A stretch of 64,000 bases of DNA from positions 1 through 64,000 of the forward strand of contig CAMKSE010000015.1 in NCBI GenBank assembly GCA_946415365.1, in the 5' to 3' direction. Each line of letters starts with the position of its first letter. The stretch's first letter is position 1. The DNA is from an uncultured Prevotellaceae bacterium. Its GTDB lineage: Bacteria > Bacteroidota > Bacteroidia > Bacteroidales > Bacteroidaceae. Under the pieces are notes generated by a model. It did not search any database, was not told the origin of the DNA, and saw nothing but the letters and a program-made list of their open reading frames with translations. Below are positions 8,464 to 18,600 of the stretch, in pieces. Made by a program: the position numbers and the translations under genes.

Positions 8464-9759
8464 CTATTTTCTCTTCAAATACTCGTATCCGAAGCGACAG
8501 CGGAGGCAGTCACGCTTGTCGCAATATTCTCGCTTGAGCTGGATGAGAGCCTGAGAGTCGCCTGCCGTTTGTACGGGGAGTCCCACTTGCTGCCACATGC
8601 GGATGATGCAATTGTTCTCTGCCTTCAGCTGCTCGAGGAAGTCGAAGGCTCGGTCGCAGAGTACTTCCTTCGAACGATGACGGCCGTAGGCGAAGAGCAT
8701 AGGGATAACCGTGTTAATCATCAGCAGGTTCAGCGAACCATAGCCGAGATGTTTCTCCGTCTTCGAACTGGTGGAGCCGAAGGTGTAGTGCGTCTCCCAA
8801 TAGGGTGTGACGTGCGACGAGATGAGTTTCTTCAACTGGTCGATGGTCTCACATTCCACCAAGCGACTCAATCCAGCTTTCTGCTGATAATAAAGACTGG
8901 CGAGTTGCGAGATGCGGATGTGAGGGAAGTTCTGCGGACGGAGTCGGAAGAATCGCCAGAGGTGAAAGTCTATCGGTTTCATCGAGAATTTATGGGCCAG
9001 ATAGAGATATTCGTTGCGCAGTTTAGCAAAGTAGCCCTCGTTGAGTGCCTCTTTCTGATAATACTCGGGTATGGCTTCCAGTTCCAACAGTCCTGCCTGA
9101 CCCATGAAGATGGCCTCTATCTGGAAGAGGTCATCACGATGGTGGGCAACGGCATTCAGAGGGATGCTTTGTGCCCACTGCTCGAACACGTCGCCGTTGA
9201 TACCAAAGCCGTAGTTTCGGGCCAATGTCACGAAGTAGGCATCTTCCCACGAGCCACCACACAGATCCACCCTCCGACGTATGGCTTCCGTCTTCTGTTC
9301 CAGTCGTTCCGTCTGTAGGGCCGCCATCCATGAGTGTACCATCAGTCGCGTCAAATCAGGAATCACCTTATAACACGGTGGATAGCTGTCGGTCTTCAAA
9401 AGTTCATCGTAGTGTTCACGGACATTGTCAGGCACGTCGAGCTGCATTTGCTTGATATACTCACCATTGGTGTTCATCACCTCGGCATCAAGTACGCCGG
9501 CCACATGCAGGATGACATTGTCGTAGTTCTTGTCTTTGTCATGCCCATGCAGATACCAGTCGCTCGACTTGTCGTGGATCTCCACATTGCCCACCCACAG
9601 CGTCCGTCCGATCCTCACCTTCGCATTAAAGAAGTCAGGACCTGCATGATGGTTATGCAGTCCGGAATCAATCACCTCGACGGTCTGTCCGTCGCTTGTC
9701 TGCAACTCCCTCAGTGGGAACAACTTGTGCTTCCACACATAATGCAATAATAGTTCCAT
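8464..9759 (-). CDS. DUF2851 family protein
   Basis: This 431-residue protein matches the DUF2851 family of Bacteroidota by its opening block, which includes SGLHNHHAGPDFFNAKVRIG and WVGNVEIHDKSSDWYLHGH. It has no signal peptide or membrane segment. The C-terminal end carries a Cys cluster (YCDKRDCLRCRFGYEYL) that could bind a metal. The biochemical role is unknown; the His/Asp/Glu-rich N-terminal block resembles a nuclease-like active site only in a loose sense. It lies 22 bp upstream of dprA on the same strand and is probably co-transcribed with it. Confidence 0.88.
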   Translation of the reverse strand: MELLLHYVWKHKLFPLRELQTSDGQTVEVIDSGLHNHHAGPDFFNAKVRIGRTLWVGNVEIHDKSSDWYLHGHDKDKNYDNVILHVAGVLDAEVMNTNGEYIKQMQLDVPDNVREHYDELLKTDSYPPCYKVIPDLTRLMVHSWMAALQTERLEQKTEAIRRRVDLCGGSWEDAYFVTLARNYGFGINGDVFEQWAQSIPLNAVAHHRDDLFQIEAIFMGQAGLLELEAIPEYYQKEALNEGYFAKLRNEYLYLAHKFSMKPIDFHLWRFFRLRPQNFPHIRISQLASLYYQQKAGLSRLVECETIDQLKKLISSHVTPYWETHYTFGSTSSKTEKHLGYGSLNLLMINTVIPMLFAYGRHRSKEVLCDRAFDFLEQLKAENNCIIRMWQQVGLPVQTAGDSQALIQLKREYCDKRDCLRCRFGYEYLKRK

Positions 9760-9797
9760 AATTGTTCTTCATATAAGTTTTAAAGTTTAACTGGGTG

Positions 9798-9805
9798 CAA
9801 AGATA
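9798..9805 (-). promoter_or_regulatory. -7 box upstream of the DUF2851 gene
   Basis: TATCTTTG on the minus strand, 38 bp before the start. No clear -33 box is seen. Confidence 0.55.
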
Positions 9806-9836
9806 AACAAAAAAAGGGAAATAAAGAAAGAATTAT

Positions 9837-9876
9837 GGAAAAAAATCGGCCTCACCACCATAATTGGCAGTGAGGC
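9837..9876 (-). terminator. Intrinsic terminator after the M13 peptidase gene
   Basis: On the minus strand GCCTCAC (9870-9876) pairs with GTGAGGC (9849-9855) around a 14-nt loop, followed by CGA and a run of seven or more T. It lies about 40 bp after the stop codon of the gene at 9916-11946. Confidence 0.85.
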
Positions 9877-9915
9877 TAAGATTGTTTGCCGAAAATGTAA
9901 AAGAAATCGGTAGCA

Positions 9916-11946
9916 CTACCAGATCTTGACGCGGTCTTCAGGCTTCACGTAGAGTTTGTCGCCGGGCTCGACACCGAAGAGGGTGTACCAGTCGTCCATC
10001 AGCCGAACGATGCCATTCACGCGATTGGGGTTGGCGGAGTGGACATCGACTTCCAACTGCTTCTGCAGGGTTTCCTCATTGAAGTAATTCTGCCATAAAT
10101 CGGCAAACGACATGAAGAACTGGCGCTGCTGGTGGCGCAGGGCCTCGCCGGTGAGACCGTCGGCCTGCAGTTTCTCGTTCCATAACTGATAGGCCAGACT
10201 GAATCCTCCCAAATCGGCAATGTTCTCGCCCAGCGTCTTTTTACCGTCGGCTTGCACGCCGGGGTACTGCTCCAGCTCGTTGTAGCGGTTGATCATCTGC
10301 TGCTGCTTCTCAAGGAATTTGGCCTTGTCATCAGCCGCCCACCAGTCAACTTTACTGCCCATGGCATCGTATGTGGCTCCCTTGTTGTCGAAGCCATGCG
10401 TCATCTCGTGGGCAAAGACCGTCATCGTGGCATACCGTATAGCGGGTTTGTCGGCTGGGAAAATGTCGCTCCCGAGGAAGAGCGGCAGAATGAAGAGCTG
10501 ATTGGAAGTAGACTCATAGAATGCATTCATGGCATCGATACCTGCGCCCATGGGACTGAGCATGACGTATTCCCATCCGTATTGATTGCCAGGCTTTCCG
10601 GCCAATTGGTTTCGCATATAGTCATCGGCCTGTTCCTTATACTGCACGAAATCTTCGAAGTGGGTCTGTCCCGTTAACTTGAAGTCGGCATTGAACAGGT
10701 CTTCAGGGGCTCCTACATTGAACACCATGGCCTGCAGTTTCTCCTGTGCCTTCATCTTGGTGGCATCGCTGAGCCAGTCGAGGTTAGCGATACGTTCGGA
10801 CATGACCTTTCGCAGTTGCTCCAACATCTGCAAGCCTCCTTCGCAGTCTGCATCTTGCAAGAGAAATTTCTTATGATATTTGAGGAACATAGATGGTGCA
10901 TTCGTGTCAAGACCCACAATAACAGTCTGGGGCTGCTCTAATATGGCAAATGACATTGAATACAGCTTATAATACACATAGAATTTCAGGTAGGTCTGCA
11001 AGGTGGCGACATCATACTGGTCGATCTGTTCGAAAACCTTGTCCGTTTCTGGCAGATAGTAAGTTCCGTTGTCAATATGGAAAGCCTCACGGAAGGCATC
11101 CATCACGTCGTCGCCCGCTTTTGTCGTGCCTCTGGTCTTTGCCAAGGTTTCCATAGCCGGCACAGGATCGGATTTCAATTCGGGCCTTCTATTGCCGATG
11201 AGGCTGGGCTTTGGTTCCGCCCCCTTCCATTCCAGTAAATATTTTGATATCCACTCCTCTAGATCGTAGACATTCGAGAACAACTGGGCCCCCTCAGGTG
11301 TACTGGTGTCTATGTCCAGCCATTCTTTGAAAAACGTCTTAAACCGTTGCATTTCTTCTTCCCTCGGTTTTTTGAGGTCTATGGTCGTACAGGCGAGACC
11401 AGGCATGATGTAATACCTCAAGACACCGCCGATGTTTAATAAATCATGACCCATGAGGGCACAGAACCCCATATCGGCCATCTTACCTATGTTATACATC
11501 ACGTCGGCCTTGCTGATATCGTCACCCTGCTTCAGTTGGGCATACACACGTGCCATCGCAGCTTTTTCCTCTTCCTTTGTAAGCTTGGTGCTTGTAACCA
11601 GCTGAATTGTATGATGGTCAGAGGCATTTTCAAGCATATCTTCGAGCATTAACTGCATCTTATTTGTATAGGCATTCAACATGCAGCCTTCGTCGCCCTT
11701 ATTGTGATTCTTCAACCAAGAGCCTAGGGCAAAGTTCCAGAACGAGTCGCCGGGCTTGACTGAGCGGTCCATCCACTCCTCGTGGAGGAAGGTCTCCTTG
11801 GCCAGTTCGTCGGCAGGATCGTAGGGTGGATTGGGATTCACGGGATTGTCTGCTGTGCCGATAGCGTCGGTACACGACGTCAGCATCATCATTGCGCCGC
11901 AGACGGTCAGAGTGGCGGCGAGCACCCATTGAGTCAGTTTCTTCAT
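9916..11946 (-). CDS. M13-family zinc metallopeptidase, lipoprotein (PepO/neprilysin-like)
   Basis: The 676-residue protein is a neprilysin-like endopeptidase that cleaves short peptides. A lipoprotein signal is present, with lipobox LTSC near residue 25, so it should be anchored in a membrane facing the periplasm or surface. The zinc site is HEMTH (about residue 515), followed by the third-ligand region GENIADLGG. The C-terminus ends in a charged KIW instead of the usual Cx(x)W ending, which is common in bacterial members. It has its own promoter and terminator and is therefore a single-gene transcript. Confidence 0.94.
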   Translation of the reverse strand: MKKLTQWVLAATLTVCGAMMMLTSCTDAIGTADNPVNPNPPYDPADELAKETFLHEEWMDRSVKPGDSFWNFALGSWLKNHNKGDEGCMLNAYTNKMQLMLEDMLENASDHHTIQLVTSTKLTKEEEKAAMARVYAQLKQGDDISKADVMYNIGKMADMGFCALMGHDLLNIGGVLRYYIMPGLACTTIDLKKPREEEMQRFKTFFKEWLDIDTSTPEGAQLFSNVYDLEEWISKYLLEWKGAEPKPSLIGNRRPELKSDPVPAMETLAKTRGTTKAGDDVMDAFREAFHIDNGTYYLPETDKVFEQIDQYDVATLQTYLKFYVYYKLYSMSFAILEQPQTVIVGLDTNAPSMFLKYHKKFLLQDADCEGGLQMLEQLRKVMSERIANLDWLSDATKMKAQEKLQAMVFNVGAPEDLFNADFKLTGQTHFEDFVQYKEQADDYMRNQLAGKPGNQYGWEYVMLSPMGAGIDAMNAFYESTSNQLFILPLFLGSDIFPADKPAIRYATMTVFAHEMTHGFDNKGATYDAMGSKVDWWAADDKAKFLEKQQQMINRYNELEQYPGVQADGKKTLGENIADLGGFSLAYQLWNEKLQADGLTGEALRHQQRQFFMSFADLWQNYFNEETLQKQLEVDVHSANPNRVNGIVRLMDDWYTLFGVEPGDKLYVKPEDRVKIW

Positions 11947-11984
11947 AATTCTTTCGTTATGTTAGTATTAATACATATTTGGTG

Positions 11985-12015
11985 CAAAGTTACGATAAAT
12001 ATTTGAGACCAGCAA
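11985..12015 (-). promoter_or_regulatory. Promoter of the M13 peptidase gene
   Basis: On the minus strand TTG (12013-12015), 20 bp, then TAACTTTG (11985-11992). Both elements and the spacing fit the Bacteroidota consensus. Confidence 0.7.
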
Positions 12016-12078
12016 GAATAAAAATGTTAAATTTGGAATAAAATCGTGTTTATTCCACCAAAAGTACTTGTTTTTAAC

Positions 12079-12086
12079 TATCTTTG
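12079..12086 (+). promoter_or_regulatory. -7 box immediately upstream of dus
   Basis: TATCTTTG ends only 8 bp before the ATG at 12095, so the mRNA leader would be a few nucleotides at most. The -33 region is weak. Confidence 0.6.
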
Positions 12087-12094
12087 CGGACGTA

Positions 12095-13063
12095 ATGAAG
12101 ATAGGTAACATTGACTTTGGCGAGCGCCCCGTGTTCCTCGCACCGATGGAAGACGTGACAGACATCGGCTTCCGGCTGCTGTGCAAGCGGTTCGGAGCGG
12201 CGATGGTCTATACCGAGTTCGTGAGTGCTGAAGCACTCATCCGTGACGTGAAATCGACCATCTCGAAACTGGCCATCAGCGACGAAGAGCGTCCTGTGGG
12301 CATACAAATCTACGGCCGTGACATAGAGGCGATGGTGGAGGCAGCGAAGATCGTTGAACAAGCAGGCCCCAATCTCATCGACCTGAACTTCGGCTGTCCC
12401 GTGAAGAAAGTGGCTGGCAAAGGGGCAGGAGCAGGAATGCTGCAGAATATCCCGAAGATGCTTGAAATCACACGCAAGGTGGTGGATGCCGTACATTTGC
12501 CTGTGACAGTCAAGACACGCTTAGGATGGAACCACGAACAACTCATCATCACCACGCTGGCGGAGCAGCTACAGGACTGTGGCATCCAGGCACTGACCAT
12601 TCATGGCAGAACCCGCAGCCAGATGTACACAGGTAATGCCGACTGGACCCTCATCGGCGAGGTGAAGCGCAATCCACGTATACATATTCCTATTATAGGA
12701 AACGGTGACATCACCTCTGCTGAGGAAACGGCCCATGCCTTCGATACCTACGGCGTGGATGCTGTGATGATCGGGCGTGCGACCTTCGGACGGCCGTGGA
12801 TCTTCAAGGAGATGCGCGACTATCTGGACAATACAGGTGCTGAACCCCTCACCTACGACCAAAAGCTTGACATACTGAAAGAACTGCTGCGTATCAATGT
12901 GGAGCGTATCGACGAGAAACGTGGTATTCTCCACACCCGTCGTCATCTCGCTGCAACACCTATCTTCAAAGGTATTCCCAACTTCCGTCCTACGCGCATT
13001 GCGATGCTTCGCGCAGAGACCATGACAGATTTACTGGGGATTCTCGACAAGATTTCGCTTTAG
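12095..13063 (+). CDS. dusB: tRNA-dihydrouridine synthase (DusB-like)
   Basis: The 322-residue FMN enzyme reduces specific uridines in tRNA to dihydrouridine. It starts MKIGNIDFGERPVFLAPMEDVTD. The active-site block LNFGCPVKKVAGKGAG contains the catalytic Cys and is of DusB type. Later blocks are VKTRLGW, LTIHGRTRSQMYTG and IGNGDITS, the last binding the FMN phosphate. I chose the ATG at 12095 because a -7 promoter box lies just before it and a longer reading would begin inside the promoter. The 3' end overlaps the convergent hydrolase gene by 33 bp. Confidence 0.92.
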   Translation: MKIGNIDFGERPVFLAPMEDVTDIGFRLLCKRFGAAMVYTEFVSAEALIRDVKSTISKLAISDEERPVGIQIYGRDIEAMVEAAKIVEQAGPNLIDLNFGCPVKKVAGKGAGAGMLQNIPKMLEITRKVVDAVHLPVTVKTRLGWNHEQLIITTLAEQLQDCGIQALTIHGRTRSQMYTGNADWTLIGEVKRNPRIHIPIIGNGDITSAEETAHAFDTYGVDAVMIGRATFGRPWIFKEMRDYLDNTGAEPLTYDQKLDILKELLRINVERIDEKRGILHTRRHLAATPIFKGIPNFRPTRIAMLRAETMTDLLGILDKISL

Positions 13064-14203
13064 GAAATCGAGTACCCGTTGCTGGGCACGTATAGGACAG
13101 CTGTGAGGTATATCCCAAAGTTCCGTCTCCAGACGATCATCGGCACCCTGCGACTGCCAGGTGGCATGCATCGTGGCGAAGGCCTTCTCAATACCTGCCA
13201 CAGGAAAGAGTTTATCTTGCGAACCATTGATAAAGAGCATAGCCTTCGGACAGGCGATGCTGGCAATATGAGGATAGTCGAGCCAACGGCGCAAGCCGGG
13301 CAGACAGTTAGCAAAGCCACCGTTCTCCGTCCGTTTGTATTTGAACGTCATCTGCTCATCGGTAGTGACCATCCAGCATACTGCCGCTGCTGCCTTTACA
13401 TGGTCGGAGAGTGCCGCAAGCAACCAAGACCTATAGGCCCCCATGGAACATCCCGCACAGCCAATCCTCGTGGCATCAACCTCAGGCATTGAGGCCAGGA
13501 ACTCTGTTCCGGCAATATCATCGTAGGTCATATATGCCGCGAGGTCGATGCCGTACATCATCATGTTTCCTGCTATCATATCGTAGCGGTCGCGACGGGG
13601 ACCTTCCATCTGGCCACGTTCTCCCCACATCGGGGCATCGGCAGAGAACACGACAAAACCATTACTGGCCAAATAATCACCCAGAAACTGTCCCTCGTAG
13701 AGGTTTGCTGCCCACTCCACAGCATCGTTGACAACAGTAGAATCTTCACAAGCCAACGGACGGATCATCTTCTCCTTACCGATAAAAAGGTGTGCGCCAT
13801 GATCGTGCAACACGTTCACAGCAGGGAATGGCCCCTTTCCATCAGGAATGAGTACATAGGCAGGAACAGAATAATAACGCGAAAGCCTCACCTCTATCTT
13901 ACGGGCCTTATAACCGTCGCGCTGTTCCTCGAAGAGTATCTCATAAGGATAGTTCCCCTCTTTATTGGGTGCCGGTGGGGGAGTCAGCATAGAGTCGAAC
14001 ACCTTCTGACGGGCCACACGGCGCCATTCGTCGAAATCGGTGATATCATTATGACCCCATGCTAACGGATAGTTCAAGTCGGCAATCAACGAGTCGGCAT
14101 AGACCGGCAAGTTGCGCTTGAACTCATACTTTGTACGCTGTTGAGCACTTGTCAAGGTGCTGGAGAGAAGGATCAAGGAGAAAAGGAAGACATTTCGCAT
14201 CAT
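13031..14203 (-). CDS. Secreted alpha/beta hydrolase (dienelactone hydrolase/acetyl-esterase-like)
   Basis: This protein of about 390 residues is an exported serine hydrolase. The signal peptide ends near LTSAQ. The alpha/beta-hydrolase core shows LHDHGAHLFIGKEK (oxyanion-hole region), the nucleophile elbow GCSMGAY, the acid in MLFINGSQDKLFPV, and the His near the C-terminus in DIPHSCPI. The family includes carbohydrate acetyl esterases and peptidase-like hydrolases; its position back to back with a sugar transporter and near three carbohydrate-esterase genes favours deacetylation of plant polysaccharide, which is an inference. I start at the ATG at 14203, where two ATG codons are adjacent; an in-frame GTG lies six bases upstream. 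Confidence 0.82.
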   Translation of the reverse strand: MMRNVFLFSLILLSSTLTSAQQRTKYEFKRNLPVYADSLIADLNYPLAWGHNDITDFDEWRRVARQKVFDSMLTPPPAPNKEGNYPYEILFEEQRDGYKARKIEVRLSRYYSVPAYVLIPDGKGPFPAVNVLHDHGAHLFIGKEKMIRPLACEDSTVVNDAVEWAANLYEGQFLGDYLASNGFVVFSADAPMWGERGQMEGPRRDRYDMIAGNMMMYGIDLAAYMTYDDIAGTEFLASMPEVDATRIGCAGCSMGAYRSWLLAALSDHVKAAAAVCWMVTTDEQMTFKYKRTENGGFANCLPGLRRWLDYPHIASIACPKAMLFINGSQDKLFPVAGIEKAFATMHATWQSQGADDRLETELWDIPHSCPIRAQQRVLDFLKRNLVENPQ

Positions 14204-14231
14204 ATGCACACGCTTTTTAGTTTATCGTCGG

Positions 14232-14262
14232 CAAAAATAACTAATAATCTTGAGAACACAAA
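14232..14262 (-). promoter_or_regulatory. Promoter of the alpha/beta hydrolase gene
   Basis: On the minus strand TTTTG (-33, ending 14259), 19 bp, then TATTTTTG (14232-14239). It is back to back with the sugar-transporter promoter. Confidence 0.7.
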
Positions 14263-14324
14263 ACAAATTATGCTGATAAGTATTAAAAAATATGTATTAT
14301 CTGCATCATCTGTCGTATTTTTAT

Positions 14325-14332
14325 TATCTTTG
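14325..14332 (+). promoter_or_regulatory. -7 box upstream of the sugar MFS gene
   Basis: TATCTTTG 20 bp before the ATG at 14353. The -33 box is not well conserved. Together with 14232-14262 it makes a divergent promoter region of about 150 bp. Confidence 0.6.
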
Positions 14333-14352
14333 CAACGACGAAACAAAAGGAA

Positions 14353-15660
14353 ATGACGATGAATCAATACAGTAAAGGATTCCTCTATTTCATCTGCCTG
14401 GTCTCGGCCATGGGCGGTCTGCTCTTTGGCTACGACTGGGTTGTGATTGGAGGTGCTAAACCTTTTTATGAACTCTACTTCGGCATCAGCGGTTCTCCTC
14501 TTTTGCAGGGTGTAGCCATGACCACAGCCCTCATAGGCTGTCTGGTGGGAGCGATGGTGGCGGGTGCTGCTGCCGACAGATTCGGCCGTAAGCCGTTGCT
14601 GATGACCGCAGCTGTCTTATTCACGGTCTCTGCCGTGGCAACCGGACTGTCCAACGACTTCACACTCTTCAATTTGTCCCGCTTCATAGGTGGTGTCGGC
14701 ATCGGTGTGGCTTCGGCACTGTCGCCAATGTATATTGCAGAAGTCAGTCCTGCGGAGATTCGCGGAAGGATGGTCTCCCTCAACCAGATGACCATCGTGC
14801 TGGGCATCCTCGCAGCGCAGGTGGCCAATCTGCTATTGGCCAAAGACACCTCCGTGCCGGCGTTCCTGTCATGGAATGTCGAGTGGGGCTGGCGCTGGAT
14901 GTTCTGGGCAGAGGCGGTCCCCGCAGCCCTGTTCCTCCTCATGAGCTTTCTAATCCCGGAGAGCCCGGTCTATCTGAGGCTGAAGGATAAAAAGACAAAA
15001 GCATCGAGGAACGGGCAACCCGGACTCCGTGAACTCTTCCAGCATAAATATGGTAAGGTCTTGTTGCTGGGTCTGGTGATAGCCGTGTTCCAGCAGTGGT
15101 GCGGCACGAACGTCATCTTCAACTACGCCCAGGAGATCTTCACCGGTGCCGGATATGATGTCGACGGCATGTTCATCGATATCGTCATCACTGGCATAGC
15201 CAATGTGGTGTTCACCGTCGTCGCACTCTACACCATCGAGAAGTGGGGTCGTCGCACGCTCATGCTGATGGGCGCAGGCGGTCTCGGGCTGATCTATCTG
15301 ATCCTCGGCACCTGTTACGCGATGGGAGTGACCGGCCTGATGATGGTCGTATTGGTAGTGTCCGCCATCTCCGTCTATGCCATGACCCTCGCCCCCGTCA
15401 CCTGGACACTGCTCGCTGAGATCTTCCCCGACCACATACGCGGCATAGCGATGGCAGCCTGTACCTTTGCCCTCTGGGTGGGATGCTGCACGCTGACATT
15501 CTCATTTCCCTCGATGAACGCGGTCCTCGGCTTCAGCGGCACGTTCTGGATATACAGCGCCATCTGTTTCTGCGCCTTTGTCTTCCTGTGCAGCCGCTGT
15601 CCTGAGACAAAGGGAAAGTCTCTGGAGGAACTGGAGCAGGAACTGACAGCCGCAGAGTAA
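14353..15660 (+). CDS. Sugar porter family MFS transporter
   Basis: The 435-residue inner-membrane protein has twelve predicted membrane helices and the sugar-porter signatures: GRKPLL after helix 2, RFIGGVGIGVASALSPMYIAEVSPAEIRGRMV, PESPVYL before the central loop, GRRTLM, and PETKGKSLEELE at the C-terminus. Such carriers take up a monosaccharide with a proton. It is followed after 37 bp by the DUF5107-TPR gene and probably shares a transcript with it. The last codons and the stop lie in a half copy of the dispersed repeat element (GCCGCAGAGTAATCA). The exact sugar cannot be read from the sequence. Confidence 0.92.
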   Translation: MTMNQYSKGFLYFICLVSAMGGLLFGYDWVVIGGAKPFYELYFGISGSPLLQGVAMTTALIGCLVGAMVAGAAADRFGRKPLLMTAAVLFTVSAVATGLSNDFTLFNLSRFIGGVGIGVASALSPMYIAEVSPAEIRGRMVSLNQMTIVLGILAAQVANLLLAKDTSVPAFLSWNVEWGWRWMFWAEAVPAALFLLMSFLIPESPVYLRLKDKKTKASRNGQPGLRELFQHKYGKVLLLGLVIAVFQQWCGTNVIFNYAQEIFTGAGYDVDGMFIDIVITGIANVVFTVVALYTIEKWGRRTLMLMGAGGLGLIYLILGTCYAMGVTGLMMVVLVVSAISVYAMTLAPVTWTLLAEIFPDHIRGIAMAACTFALWVGCCTLTFSFPSMNAVLGFSGTFWIYSAICFCAFVFLCSRCPETKGKSLEELEQELTAAE

Positions 15661-15693
15661 TCAACTATAGACTATAAACCATAAACAATAAAT
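15643..15693. repeat. Half copy of the heptamer-arm element at the end of the sugar transporter gene
   Basis: AGCCGCAGAGTAATCA followed by inverted heptamers (ACTATAG/ACTATAA/ACCATAA type). The first 16 bases are identical to part of the copy inside wbqC. The transporter stop TAA lies within this word, and the rest fills the gap up to the next ATG. Confidence 0.75.
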
Positions 15694-15697
15694 AGAA

Positions 15698-18600
15698 ATG
15701 GTAAAAGCCTGGAGAGAGATTGTGACGATCCCGACCTATGAGGTGGGGAGTCCGGAGAAAAACCCCGTTTTCCTGGAGAAACGCGTATACCAGGGCTCGA
15801 GTGGAGCCGTCTACCCCTATCCTGTCATCGAGTCGATAGCCGACAAGCCAGCCCCCCGTGAGTGGAAGGCCGTCTGGCTGGAGAACGAATACATCAAAGT
15901 AATGGTGCTCCCGGAGCTTGGTGGCCGCATCCAGATGGCCTACGACAAGACCAGGCGCCGTCACTTCATCTATTACAACCACGTCATCAAGCCCGCGCTC
16001 GTAGGGCTCGCAGGCCCCTGGATATCAGGCGGCATAGAGTTCAACTGGCCCCAACACCACCGCCCCTCTACCTATATGCCTGTCGACTGTACCATCACCG
16101 ACAATGATGACGGCTCCGTGACCGTCTGGGTGAACGAGATGGAACGCATGTTCCACCAGAAGAGCATGGCTGGCTTTACGCTGCGTCCCGGCTGTGCTTA
16201 TCTGGAGATCCAAGGGAAAGTGTCCAACCGGACCAGCCTGCCTCAGACATTCCTCTGGTGGGCCAATCCCGCGGTAGAAGTGAACGACGACTACCAGAGC
16301 GTCTTCCCCCCTGATGTCAATGCCGTATTCGACCATGGGAAGCGGGCTGTGTCATCCTTCCCCATCGCCACCGGCACCTATTACAAGATGGACTACTCGG
16401 CAGGCGTCGATATCTCGAACTACAAGAACATCTATGTGCCGACAAGCTACATGGCTGTAAACTCGAAATACAACTTTGAGGGCGGCTATGAGAATGATAC
16501 CAAGGGCGGTATGCTCCACGTAGCTTCCCACCACTTCTCCCCGGGAAAGAAACAGTGGACATGGGGGAACGGCGACTTCGGCCGTGCCTGGGACCGCAAC
16601 CTGACCGACGAATACGAGGACAAGGGCTTCCGCCCATACATTGAACTCATGGCCGGCGTATATACAGAGAACCAGCCCGACTTCTCATGGCTGATGCCAT
16701 ACGAAGAGAAGCAGTTCGTACAATACTTCATGCCGTACCGTGAGATAGGCATCGTGAAGCAGGCCTCGAAGGACTTCATCTTCAACATAGAAGCGTCCGA
16801 AAAGGGAGTGCACCTGAAGGTGCTGGCTACGTCGGAACAGCATGTGACCATGGAACTCCGCAACAAGAAGGGTGAAGTGTATGTCTCAGAAGCCCATACC
16901 TTGTCGCCGGAAGACGTCTTCGATAAGACCGTCGACGTGAAAGGAGCTGGGCTCGGTGAACTGTTGTTCACAATCCGCCAGCAGGGGCGACTGTCCTTGC
17001 AGTGGTACGCAGAGGACGACGACATCCGTCCCATCCCGGATGCTGCCGAGGCCGCCCTCTCGCCACAGGACACCAAGACCAACGACCAGCTTTACCTGAC
17101 AGGACTCCATCTGGAACAGTACCGTCATGCGACATGGAGCGCCCTCGACTACTACGAGGAAGCCCTGCGACGTGATCCCAACGATGTGCGGTGTCTGAAC
17201 CAGAGTGGCTTATGGTATCTGCGGCGGGGGCGCTTTGACAAGGCAGAAGACTACCTGCGCAGGGCGGTGAAAATCTGGCAGAAACGTAATCCTAACCCTT
17301 ACGACAGTGAAGCCATCTACAATCTGGCGCTCTGCCTGAAGTACCAGAACCGTCTGCAGGAGGCATACGAACTCTTCTGGAAATCCACGTGGAGCAAAGG
17401 CTGGGCCGACGCAGGCTATTTCGAGGCGGCATGCATTAGTGTGTCTCAGGGACGTTATGCGGATGCCCTCGACGAACTGAACCGCTCGCTCATCTTCAAT
17501 GGCTGCAACCATAAGGCCAGAGCCCTGAAAGCGGCCGTGCTCCGGATCCAGCAGGAGTCCAGACAAAAGGGCGGGCTGCAGATGGGTAGTTCAAAGGAAC
17601 TGAACGAACGCTTGTCGCTTATCAAGGAATCGCTACAGCTCGACCAGTTCAACTACGGTATTCGCTATGAACAGTACCTGCTGACAAAGGATCAGGACCT
17701 ATTGAAGGAACTGAAGCAACTCCTGCGCAAAAGCAGCCAGAACTACGATGAGACGGCACTCGACTTTGTCCAGGCCGGACTCTATGACGAGGCCGTCGAC
17801 ATCTGGACGCTGGCCGAAAAGGAAAAGGCAGTATCCCCCATGACCTATTATTATTTGGGGTATGTGAAGACGATGCAGGGGCTGCCGGATGAGGCGAAAG
17901 CTTATCTCGAAAAGGCAGAAGCAACCAAACCCGACTACTGCTTCCCCAACCGTCTGGAAGATATACAGGCTCTCTCCACCGCCATCGCCCTCAATCATCC
18001 AGAGGGTGCCAAAGCGCCCTATTACCTGGGCTGTCTCTATTACGACAAACGGCAGTACGATGTTGCCATCTGGAATTGGGAACTCTCTGCCAGACTCGAC
18101 CCGACATTCCCAACAGTTTGGCGTAACCTCGCCCTTGCCAGATTCAACAAACAGGGCCGTCAGGAAGAGGCACTCGAATACATGGAGAAAGCCTTCCACC
18201 TCAATGAGACAGACGCCCGCACGCTCATGGAACTTGACCAACTCTACAAGCGTCTGCACCGGCCGCATCAGGAGCGTCTTGATGTCCTTCAGAAATATCC
18301 GAAACTGATTGCAAAGCGTGATGACCTCGTACTCGAGGAGATAACCCTGCTCAACCAGTTAGGACGTTACACTGAAGCCATGCAGAAACTCGATGCCCAC
18401 CAGTTCCATCCATGGGAGGGTGGTGAAGGAAAAGTTCCTGCACAATATCAGATCTGTCGTGTGGAACTGGCAAAAGCTGCCATAGTAGCCAGGGAATATG
18501 ATAAGGCTATCGGCCTTTTACAGGCGTGCTTGGAGTATCCCCATCACCTCGGCGAAGGAAAACTCTACGGCGCCCAGGAGAACGACTTCTATTATTTCCT